Below are positions 1-6,313 of a stretch of 10,132 nt of DNA, piece by piece. Positions within the stretch are counted from its first letter, which is position 1. Each line of letters starts with the position of its first letter. The notes under the pieces were generated by a model that was given only the letters and a program-made list of their open reading frames with translations, made no database searches and was not told the origin of the DNA. Made by a program: the position numbers and the translations under genes. The stretch is from UBA11996 sp964394975. GTDB taxonomy: Bacteria; Chloroflexota; Dehalococcoidia; Lucifugimonadales; UBA826. The DNA is taken from the NCBI GenBank assembly GCA_964394975.1, contig CAYMZR010000078.1, forward strand, positions 1 to 10,132. Direction: 5' to 3'.

Positions 1-585
1 CTGAGCCCATACATGGCAGATAGGTATCCTCATGAGTTTAGCGGAGGCCAACGACAAAGAATAGGTATAGCGAGAGCACTTGCGGTAAATCCAAGTTTTA
101 TAGTTTGTGATGAGCCAGTGTCTGCTTTGGATGTATCGATTCAGGCTCAAATTATCAATCTGCTTGAGGATCTTCAAGAAGATCTCGGACTTACGTATCT
201 GTTCATTGCACATGATTTATCTGTGGTGAAACATATCAGCGATAGAATAGCCGTAATGTACTTAGGGCACATTGTGGAAATCGCTGAGCGGAACGAACTT
301 TATGAAAATCCAGTTCATCCATACACCAAGGCTTTGTTGTCAGCTGTACCAATACCAGATCCATTAATGGAGGCTGATAGAGAAAGGATAATATTAAGAG
401 GAGGAGTTCCGAGCCCAATGAACCCGCCTTCAGCTTGCAGTTATGACCCTCTTTGTCCTACTCTAGATCCAGCTTGCGACGATAATGAGTTAGTAATGAA
501 AGAGGTCTCTCCTGGGCATATAGTCGCCCATTGTGCTCCTTGTTTTGATGAACATGGTTGCTATTGGTTTCCAAGAGAAGGCTAG
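1..585 (+). CDS. Oligopeptide/dipeptide ABC transporter ATP-binding protein, C-terminal part (5' truncated)
   Basis: This is the nucleotide-binding subunit of an Opp/Dpp-type peptide importer, cytoplasmic and membrane-associated; the reading frame is open to the first base, so the Walker A half lies outside the window. Visible in order: the ABC signature FSGGQRQR, Walker B ending in FIVCDEP, the D-loop SALD, the H-loop AHD, and then the C-terminal oligopeptide-specific extension with the HPYTKALL motif. After that comes a cysteine-containing tail (CSYDPLCPTLDPAC, then HCAPC near the end) in the position where Opp/Dpp ATPases carry a Cys-rich segment that binds an iron-sulfur cluster in at least some members. 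Membership in the family is certain; OppF/DppF versus OppD/DppD position and the substrate cannot be decided from this fragment. The next gene starts 73 bases later on the same strand, so co-transcription is possible but not shown. Confidence 0.95.
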   Translation: MSPYMADRYPHEFSGGQRQRIGIARALAVNPSFIVCDEPVSALDVSIQAQIINLLEDLQEDLGLTYLFIAHDLSVVKHISDRIAVMYLGHIVEIAERNELYENPVHPYTKALLSAVPIPDPLMEADRERIILRGGVPSPMNPPSACSYDPLCPTLDPACDDNELVMKEVSPGHIVAHCAPCFDEHGCYWFPREG

Positions 586-644
586 ACTATACTTGCGGGA
601 CTAATTTGTATCAGAACTTTGTGAATCTTTGGGATACACATATT

Positions 645-650
645 GGAGGT
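645..650 (+). promoter_or_regulatory. Shine-Dalgarno site of the VOC gene
   Basis: GGAGGT lies 8 bases before the ATG at 659. It is a strong bacterial ribosome binding site and fixes the start of the VOC gene. Confidence 0.8.
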
Positions 651-658
651 AACCTATT

Positions 659-1147
659 ATGGCAAAGGTTAAGCAGCTAGGACATCTTGTGCTTCGTGCA
701 AATGATATAGTCGTATCAGAAGACTTCTATACGAATATCTTAGGGTTGCATGTAACTACTAGAAGACCGACGGGAACCATGATATTTATGAGTGCTCGCG
801 ATGACGCATCCCATGAATTAGCCCTCATTAAATCTGACGATATAGAGGATTCAGCCACACATTCTCTGGCTCATTTTGCATGGGAAATGGATTCCATCGA
901 GGATGTTAAAGAAATCCATCAAAAGTGCATTTCTGAAGGTATAGTAATTAAAAGTGTGGCTGACCACGGAGTATCCCTGGGGTTCTATATTGAAGACCCT
1001 GATGGAAACGAGATTGAAATATTTTACGAAATGCCTAAATCCTCTTGGCCGAAAGAAGGATATTTGTTTGCTGGTGATTTTCCAGATTCCTTAGATGGGG
1101 TAAAGGCGAAGAAACTTACGGATGCAGAGATAACATCTTCGTCTTAG
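659..1147 (+). CDS. VOC-fold protein, glyoxalase/extradiol dioxygenase-like
   Basis: A 162-residue single-unit vicinal-oxygen-chelate protein with two beta-alpha-beta-beta-beta modules (about residues 5-55 and 68-125). The expected metal-binding positions are present: His9 in GHLVL, His72 in AHFAW, and Glu120 in the motif DPDGNEIEIFYE. This His-His-Glu set is that of type I extradiol dioxygenases and related VOC metalloenzymes. The DHG segment at 102-104 followed by FYIEDPDGN also fits the catechol 2,3-dioxygenase-like branch. It is followed after 29 bases by an HpaB-type hydroxylase, so the natural guess is that it opens, or otherwise acts on, the catechol product made by that enzyme. A strong GGAGGT supports the start. 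The C-terminal 35 residues, rich in Lys, Asp and Ser, extend beyond the fold. Fold assignment is secure; the dioxygenase function is inferred, and glyoxalase or epimerase activity is not excluded. Confidence 0.88.
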   Translation: MAKVKQLGHLVLRANDIVVSEDFYTNILGLHVTTRRPTGTMIFMSARDDASHELALIKSDDIEDSATHSLAHFAWEMDSIEDVKEIHQKCISEGIVIKSVADHGVSLGFYIEDPDGNEIEIFYEMPKSSWPKEGYLFAGDFPDSLDGVKAKKLTDAEITSSS

Positions 1148-1176
1148 ATAACTTAATCTGAAATGTAGGTGCTTAA

Positions 1177-2610
1177 GTGCCAGCTAAAAATGGGATTCTA
1201 TATTTAGACGGACTACGTGCCCACCCCAAAAACCTGTGGATAGAAGGAGAAAAAGTCACAGATGTAACTCAACATGTGGCATTTTCTCGATCTGCGGATT
1301 CCCTAGCTGCATTGTATGATATGCAATATGATCCCAAAATTTCATCAGAAATGACCTTCCATTCAAATTTTAGCGATATATCAGAAGGCCTTTCTTTTAT
1401 CACTCCTACCTCCCAGGAGCACTTAATTCAAAGAGGAAAAATGATGCTTAATTGGGCTAGGTTCAGCGGAGGGATTTTGGCTAGAACCCCTGATTACATG
1501 AATGTAATTTTAATGGCTTGTGCAGCTGCGTCCGAATTTTTTGGTCAGTATGGGGAAAACATAGAAAATTATTTTCGATACGTGATGGAAAATGATTTGA
1601 CATTGACTCATACCTTGGTAAATGTAAGAAAAAATAAAAGATATCCATCCTATGCAAAAGGTGATGAGCTTGGATTACATTTAGTGCAAGCAAAGGATGA
1701 TGGCATAGTGGTTGATGGAGCCCGAATACTAGCTACTTTGGCGCCATTGTCTGATGAGATTTTAGTATTTCCCTCATCAGTGGTTCCCACTGATAAAGAT
1801 GCCTCGAAATATGCTCTTGCTTTTGGAATACCGTGCGATACAGAGGGGTTAAAATTTATTTGTAGGGAATCATTGGACGTTGGTAAATCCTCTTTTGACC
1901 ATCCTCTTTCATCCAAATTCGATGAAGGTGACGCAATCGTAGTTTTTGACAACGTTTTTGTTCCATGGGAAAAGATATTTATTTTTAATGATGTGGAAAC
2001 AGCTAATACTGCCTTCTCTCATAGTAAAGCTGGTTCTCATATAAATCAGCAGATCGTAACGAAGAATATGGCAAAAGCAGAGTTTATACTTGGGTTGGCC
2101 ACATTGATGACCGAATCCTTGAATACAAATGAGACTCCGTATATCCAGGCTCTCGCATCTGAATTGATAACTATATATGAGGTCAGCAAAGCTTGCCTTG
2201 AGGCTTCCATAAGCAATTCCAAATTGAATGAGTGGGGTGTTATGGAACCGGATGGAGCTCCTTTGGCGGCCGCAAAATCTTCATTTACATCCGCGTATCC
2301 AAGGATGATAGAAATTTTGCAACTCATCGGTTCGAGTAGCTTGATAGCTGTTCCGACCGAAGCTGACTTTGAATCTGATATAGGTCATTACTTGGATAAA
2401 TATTTATCTACGGACACTTTAAGTGCTAAAGAACGAACCAAGCTTTTTAGGATGGCTTGGGATATTAGTATAAGTTCATATGGAGGACGACAGGTTTTGT
2501 ACGAAAGGTTTTTCAGTGGAGATCCACATCGTACAGCTGCTCTTAGCTTTGCAAGATACGATAAAGAAAAAGTAAAGAGAATAGCTCAACAAGTAATCGA
2601 TCGAGTTTAA
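1177..2610 (+). CDS. 4-hydroxyphenylacetate 3-monooxygenase (HpaB) family flavin-dependent hydroxylase
   Basis: A full-length (477 residues) oxygenase of the HpaB/PvcC type, which uses reduced flavin supplied by a separate reductase to ortho-hydroxylate phenols to catechols in the cytoplasm. Family landmarks run the whole length: WIEGEKVTDVTQHVAF near residues 21-36, ARTPDYMN at 102-109, ENDLTLTHTLVN at 138-149, LATLAP and LVFPSS in the middle domain, VFDNVFVPWE, the YPRMIEIL segment, and FGGRQVLYERF-like GGRQVLYERFFSGDPHR near the C-terminus. Arg103, Tyr107 and His145 have exactly the spacing of the substrate-binding Arg100, Tyr104 and His142 I recall for Thermus thermophilus HpaB, which favours a phenolic substrate. 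The start is GTG, preceded 5 bases earlier by TAGGTG. No HpaC-like reductase is in the window. The related 4-hydroxybutyryl-CoA dehydratases are unlikely because their cluster cysteines are not apparent. The exact substrate is unknown. Confidence 0.92.
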   Translation: MPAKNGILYLDGLRAHPKNLWIEGEKVTDVTQHVAFSRSADSLAALYDMQYDPKISSEMTFHSNFSDISEGLSFITPTSQEHLIQRGKMMLNWARFSGGILARTPDYMNVILMACAAASEFFGQYGENIENYFRYVMENDLTLTHTLVNVRKNKRYPSYAKGDELGLHLVQAKDDGIVVDGARILATLAPLSDEILVFPSSVVPTDKDASKYALAFGIPCDTEGLKFICRESLDVGKSSFDHPLSSKFDEGDAIVVFDNVFVPWEKIFIFNDVETANTAFSHSKAGSHINQQIVTKNMAKAEFILGLATLMTESLNTNETPYIQALASELITIYEVSKACLEASISNSKLNEWGVMEPDGAPLAAAKSSFTSAYPRMIEILQLIGSSSLIAVPTEADFESDIGHYLDKYLSTDTLSAKERTKLFRMAWDISISSYGGRQVLYERFFSGDPHRTAALSFARYDKEKVKRIAQQVIDRV

Positions 2611-2631
2611 GGTGAGATTTTCAAAAGATAT

Positions 2632-3498
2632 CTAGGAGATTTTTATTTCATCTCCAATTTCTATCACGGTAAGATCTTCTGGTATTAGGAAATTGCCATC
2701 AAACACTTCTTTCGTGGCTTTTGATACTTCTTCCTCTGCACCAGGGCCTCCCACGATATGGTAGTAAGCACCCAGCTTTACTTTAGATTGTTTAAAAATT
2801 GAGCCTACTTGAGAAGGAGTCGCGTGATGATCAATAATTTTCTTGGTATGTTCAGGGTCTCGCCCTATAATGTTGGATCTTTTCCATATTGCCTCTGGTG
2901 CGGCTACCTCGTGAATTAAAAGATCTGCATCTTTGGATATTTGACTCATAGAAGGCATATATCTCGTATCGCCTGAAATAACCACTTTCTTTTCTTGATA
3001 TGTGATTATGTATCCCATAGCATCAGGCACTGGATGATGATCGACTGCAAATGATTCAATTTTTAGGCCCGATTTTTCATAAGAAAAACCAGCACTAACA
3101 TCATCTCCTGACATTATTGCTCCCTCAGGATCAAATTTTTCATCTAAATCTCTGCGTATATGGACATCGACTTCAAAAGCCTTGGATAGATTACCGATCA
3201 TGTCTTTTGTACCAGTAGGTCCATACACGGAAACAGGAACTTTTCGGCCATATAACCATCCTGTTAACCAAAGGTCAGGAACTCCTATATAGTGATCATA
3301 ATGAAGGTGAGTCAATAGAATTGTAAAAACTTCTTTTAAGGGAGTAGTAGTTTGGTTAATTCTTTGTGCTGCACCTCTACCACAATCTATCAAAATATTT
3401 TGGTTTGCTGCTTGAACCAATACACTGCATCCCATTCTGTCGATCAGCGGAACAGGTGTACCAGTACCTAGCAAAGTTATTTTTAAAATGTTAGTCAT
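2632..3498 (-). CDS. MBL-fold metal-dependent hydrolase (RNase Z/arylsulfatase-like branch)
   Basis: A 288-residue metallo-beta-lactamase-fold hydrolase. It opens with the LLGTGTPVP strand typical of the RNase Z-like branch, then LIDCGRG, the metal motif HLHYDH (His64, His66, Asp68, His69), DHHPVPDAMGY around His154, SGDTRY with Asp177, an H-A-T segment at His225 and the last candidate ligand at His247 in YYHIVGG. All residues needed for a dinuclear zinc site appear present. No signal peptide is visible, so it is presumably cytoplasmic. It begins 7 bases after the stop of TPP1 with no convincing ribosome site of its own, so translation is probably coupled to TPP1. That pairing argues for a metabolic esterase, lactonase or thioesterase role rather than tRNA processing. 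It converges tail-to-tail with the HpaB gene, 21 bases apart. The substrate is not identifiable. Confidence 0.9.
   Translation of the reverse strand: MTNILKITLLGTGTPVPLIDRMGCSVLVQAANQNILIDCGRGAAQRINQTTTPLKEVFTILLTHLHYDHYIGVPDLWLTGWLYGRKVPVSVYGPTGTKDMIGNLSKAFEVDVHIRRDLDEKFDPEGAIMSGDDVSAGFSYEKSGLKIESFAVDHHPVPDAMGYIITYQEKKVVISGDTRYMPSMSQISKDADLLIHEVAAPEAIWKRSNIIGRDPEHTKKIIDHHATPSQVGSIFKQSKVKLGAYYHIVGGPGAEEEVSKATKEVFDGNFLIPEDLTVIEIGDEIKIS
2635..2655. terminator. Weak hairpin at the convergent junction (possible bidirectional terminator)
   Basis: GGAGAT (2635-2640) and ATCTCC (2650-2655) are a perfect 6-base inverted repeat with a 9-base AT-rich loop, placed between the stops of the HpaB and MBL genes and inside the last codons of the latter. 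There is no proper T-tract straight after either arm, so this is only a candidate. Confidence 0.25.
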
Positions 3499-3505
3499 AG
3501 TCTAA

Positions 3506-5152
3506 TTAGCGTAAAATACCCCTAAATGAAAAATCTTGTTCTTCTGAGGTAATAAATTCCAGCAAGGCAGCTTGGCCGTTTTCAGTAGCCTGTTTAGCTC
3601 TTAAAAATGCATCTTTTATTTCCTCAGGGTTATCGACTCGTTCACTCCACCCGCCCATGGCCTTAGCCATGTCTGCATAGTCTCCTCCAAGGTCTCTGGT
3701 GTTGAATAATTCGTGTGAAGAAGCCATATGAGATGTTTCTATGGCCATCGTAGAATTATTGAGTACTACGGTAAGGATTGGAATTCCACTTCTAGCTGCA
3801 GTCTCGAAATCTAATCCAGTCATTCCAAAGGCTGCATCTCCCATGAAATTAACCACAAATTTTTCCGGTGAGGCTAGTTTCGCACCCATGTTCAGGCCTA
3901 ACCCAGTTCCCAAACCATGAGATTTACCCCATCCAAGATAAGTGCCAGGACCTCCTGACTCATAAAACGGCATAATTTGATCTCTGGGGCTACCTGAGTC
4001 ATGTGTGACTATATTTTCAGCAGGATTGGTAGCCTTCATGAATTCATTTATCACACGATACGGTGTCATGGGAGATTCTTTGGAAGTTAATTTCTTTTCC
4101 CAGCTTTTGCTCCATTCTCTTTTTATTTCTCGGATCTGATCTTCGGGTGACTTTGGAGCTTCCCGAGTGGAAAGGAGATCAGCGCAGGCCTCTATCAACT
4201 GTTTTAGGATCAGTTTCGCATCTCCTTGCAAAGCGTCATTTGGCTGATAATAGTTTCCTATGTCAATAGGATCATTGGTTACATGAATAATAGTTTTGCC
4301 TTCTGGGATCGTAGTTATCATTCCATGTTTTGTGAGGCTAGTCCCGATTGCTAGGATCGTATCGCTCGTTTTCATGTAGTGGAGCACAGCACCATTCATT
4401 ACGGTAGAAGAGCTTCCCAAGGACATGGGATGCCGTTCATCAATTGAACCTTTACCTGCCATCGTAGTGGCTATTGGAATATTGGTTAATTCAGCTAACT
4501 CTTGCAACTCTTTGGATGCTCCAGAATATAAAACCCCCTGTCCAGCATATAAAAGAGGTGTATTTGACGTAAGAATTTTTTGGGCAACTCTCATAACAGC
4601 ATCTTCGTCAGCGGAAGAACGGACAGTTATTGCTTTTTGATATTGTGCAACCGATCTTTCATCAATTTCTTTGTCTGCGATATCGATCGGTATCTCCACC
4701 ATGACTGGTCCTGGACGGCCATTTTTTAATCTATAAAAGGCTCTTCTCATGGTGTCCGTCACGGACTCTATTTCATTTATTTGTTCTACATATTTCGTAA
4801 CTGTGGAGAAACTGTCAACCGAATTGAAATGCGGAAATATTCTGTCGCGATCTCTCCTGTGCCCTAGAGGCAAAAATAGCATTGGTACTGCATCTGCAAA
4901 CGCAGTGGCGACACCTGGATACGCATTTTCGGCTCCAGGTCCGTATTGCATTGCGAATACTCCGGGGGGATCGCCGCCTGTAATCCTAGAATAGCCGTCT
5001 GCTATGCCTACCCCAACTCTTTCTTGGCGGCAGATAATTGGTTTTATACCGGACTCGGCCGCCGCCTCGATGACTGAGGTGGTTGGAAAAGCACTGAGGT
5101 ATTTGATACCTTCCTTCTTTAGAATTTCTGAAATGGCATCAATTACTAACAT
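3506..5152 (-). CDS. Thiamine pyrophosphate-requiring enzyme, acetolactate synthase-like (TPP1)
   Basis: A 548-residue enzyme of the acetolactate synthase/benzoylformate decarboxylase superfamily with the usual three domains: Pyr domain about 1-165, central domain about 185-325, PP domain about 365-530. Glu44 in CRQERVGVGIADGYSR is the glutamate that activates the thiamine ring; GPGAENA and GRPGPV (146-150) are standard landmarks. The cofactor motif is GDA at 438-440 followed 25 residues later by NN at 465-466, binding magnesium and diphosphate. Such enzymes decarboxylate or ligate 2-oxoacids. The PP-domain loop reads THDSGSPRDQ, and the central domain does not resemble a clear acetohydroxyacid synthase FAD site, so a role in branched amino acid synthesis is unlikely; no small regulatory subunit is nearby. 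The start is supported by GGGGAG 8 bases upstream. It forms a pair with the MBL hydrolase and is a paralogue of the gene at 7266-8909. Substrate unknown. Confidence 0.92.
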   Translation of the reverse strand: MLVIDAISEILKKEGIKYLSAFPTTSVIEAAAESGIKPIICRQERVGVGIADGYSRITGGDPPGVFAMQYGPGAENAYPGVATAFADAVPMLFLPLGHRRDRDRIFPHFNSVDSFSTVTKYVEQINEIESVTDTMRRAFYRLKNGRPGPVMVEIPIDIADKEIDERSVAQYQKAITVRSSADEDAVMRVAQKILTSNTPLLYAGQGVLYSGASKELQELAELTNIPIATTMAGKGSIDERHPMSLGSSSTVMNGAVLHYMKTSDTILAIGTSLTKHGMITTIPEGKTIIHVTNDPIDIGNYYQPNDALQGDAKLILKQLIEACADLLSTREAPKSPEDQIREIKREWSKSWEKKLTSKESPMTPYRVINEFMKATNPAENIVTHDSGSPRDQIMPFYESGGPGTYLGWGKSHGLGTGLGLNMGAKLASPEKFVVNFMGDAAFGMTGLDFETAARSGIPILTVVLNNSTMAIETSHMASSHELFNTRDLGGDYADMAKAMGGWSERVDNPEEIKDAFLRAKQATENGQAALLEFITSEEQDFSFRGILR

Positions 5153-5303
5153 GATTTGTTCTCCCCAAATTAATACATACGGCTAAGGTGAGGCGGAGTA
5201 TAACATTTATCTTCCTTTACACTTGAATTAGAGTAATCTAGATAACCAAGTTTTATTGTTTCGACATCGTAAAATATCGTTCATCCAATTATATTAGTGA
5301 GTT
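5153..5303. promoter_or_regulatory. Divergent intergenic region between TPP1 and the polyamine operon
   Basis: This 151-base AT-rich gap separates head-to-head genes and must hold promoters for both. Toward the polyamine genes, TATATT (5290-5295) and TAAAAT (5270-5275) are -10-like, but neither has a convincing -35 at 16-18 bases. If TATATT is used, the transcript would begin within a base or two of the ATG at 5304, so it would be nearly leaderless; the only ribosome-site-like string before that ATG is the weak GTGAG (5297-5301). No clear operator palindrome or riboswitch was seen. Confidence 0.45.
5161..5202 (-). promoter_or_regulatory. Candidate promoter -10 and Shine-Dalgarno for TPP1
   Basis: On the minus strand TATACT (5202-5197) matches a sigma-70 -10 box in five of six bases and would start transcription near 5190, giving a leader of about 38 bases. 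A -35 candidate, TTCAAG, lies 19 bases further up but is poor. GGGGAG (5166-5161) is a good ribosome site 8 bases before the ATG. Confidence 0.4.
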
Positions 5304-6308
5304 ATGGATAGATCAGAGGCTGAGAGTACTTTAAACAAAGTTTCGTTCGATTCCCAATTGCAGGAAGGTTATCAAGGGGTCAGGTTGATCATGAGAGAGA
5401 TCCTAAGGGGAAAGAACGTTCCAATACGCGATATTTCTAGGTTTACTGGAATACCTGTGCCAGCTGTATCTGCGACTCGCAGAGAGCTAGAGAAAAGGAA
5501 GTTTCTTGTAAGAAGTGGAGGAGCTGCTTTGACTGATGCCGGCTTAGAAATTTTGAAATTCATTGGTATAAGTGATCAGGAGATTCCAAGGTTTAAGGCA
5601 CCTTATGAAATTCCAGATTTAACGCAAGAGCAAATAGTTGAATTTGATGAATTAAGTGAGGGGAGACCGGATCCCGATTATAGTTTGGACCAGTCTCACG
5701 CTATTACAAGTACTTGTTTCAGAAGAGTTATGTATTTTCATGAAAATGATGCCATAGAAGGAAGAGATATTGCTGTTTTGGGAGATGATGATCTCACATC
5801 ATTAGCAATCATGATCTTCTCCATAAGACATGGACTGAAAGTAAGAAGTTTAAATATTTTTGATATTGATCAAAGAATTCTTACTTTTGTTGAATCTATA
5901 AGTAAAAAACTGGGGTTTCAGGTGAATTTATATGAAATAGATTTGATAGAGAAACTCCAAGATTTCTATAAAAAGAGATATGACGTAATCATTTCCGACC
6001 CGCCCTATACTCTTGAGGGTTTAACTAGGTTTGCGGGAGTGAGTGCGCAAATGGTTAAGGAAGATACGGGAGGAATAGCATTTTTATCTTATCCAAATCT
6101 GGGCCCTGTGGATAATTCTTTGTTCTTTCGAAATATTGCGGATCTTGGATTTTCACCGCAAGAACTGATACCTGGATTCAATGAATACGTTGGGGCGCAA
6201 ATGCATGCTGGGAAAAGTAATATCGGTAGATTTTTTGTCTCGGGCAACGATATGAGTGTTAGTGAGATATATACAGACCGTATTTATACTAGCCAAAGGA
6301 ATGCCTAA
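5304..6308 (+). CDS. bpsA: N(4)-bis(aminopropyl)spermidine synthase family protein (BpsA-like, DUF43)
   Basis: A 334-residue protein matching the branched-chain polyamine synthase BpsA of hyperthermophiles, which transfers aminopropyl groups from decarboxylated S-adenosylmethionine to spermidine to give a quaternary branched polyamine. An N-terminal winged-helix segment (about 25-90, with IRDISRFTGIPVPAVSATRR) precedes a Rossmann-type catalytic domain. The family hallmarks are seen: LDQSHAITSTCFRR (128-141), the acidic GDDDLTSLA motif at 160-168 and DPPYTLEG at 232-239; the Asp-rich motif carries the catalytic aspartate in the characterised Thermococcus enzyme. Length is close to the archaeal enzyme (about 350 residues). 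It is transcribed away from TPP1 and is followed after two bases by the DUF2156 gene, so the two are almost certainly one operon. No S-adenosylmethionine decarboxylase or linear polyamine synthase is in the window. The family call is strong; the exact acceptor amine in this organism is inferred. Confidence 0.88.
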   Translation: MDRSEAESTLNKVSFDSQLQEGYQGVRLIMREILRGKNVPIRDISRFTGIPVPAVSATRRELEKRKFLVRSGGAALTDAGLEILKFIGISDQEIPRFKAPYEIPDLTQEQIVEFDELSEGRPDPDYSLDQSHAITSTCFRRVMYFHENDAIEGRDIAVLGDDDLTSLAIMIFSIRHGLKVRSLNIFDIDQRILTFVESISKKLGFQVNLYEIDLIEKLQDFYKKRYDVIISDPPYTLEGLTRFAGVSAQMVKEDTGGIAFLSYPNLGPVDNSLFFRNIADLGFSPQELIPGFNEYVGAQMHAGKSNIGRFFVSGNDMSVSEIYTDRIYTSQRNA

Positions 6309-6313
6309 TTTTG
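6295..6313 (+). promoter_or_regulatory. Ribosome site and TTG start of the DUF2156 gene, overlapping the BpsA end
   Basis: AAAGGA (6295-6300) lies inside the last BpsA codons; the BpsA stop TAA is 6306-6308 and the TTG start 6311-6313. The layout suggests translation of the second gene by ribosomes finishing the first. Confidence 0.5.

Noticed and set aside
1177..2610. Reading the HpaB-type gene as 4-hydroxybutyryl-CoA dehydratase
   Set aside because: The two families share a fold, but the cysteine ligands of the [4Fe-4S] cluster are not evident, whereas the Arg103/Tyr107/His145 phenol-site spacing is kept.
2611..2631. TTTTCAAAA quasi-palindrome in the gap after the HpaB gene
   Set aside because: It is a short AT-rich pattern expected by chance in this base composition and has no stem strong enough to act as a terminator.
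2632..3498. Calling the MBL protein RNase Z
   Set aside because: The N-terminus and metal residues fit the broad branch, but the exosite arm of tRNA-processing enzymes is not recognisable and the gene is coupled to a metabolic enzyme.
3506..5152. Naming TPP1 as the biosynthetic acetolactate synthase IlvB
   Set aside because: There is no small subunit or ilvC-like neighbour and no clear FAD-binding middle domain, and a second copy with the same layout lies nearby.
5004..5186. A short plus-strand open frame crossing the start of TPP1 into the intergenic region
   Set aside because: It is antisense to conserved TPP1 codons, has no ribosome site and no recognisable product; it looks like a by-product of the opposite strand.
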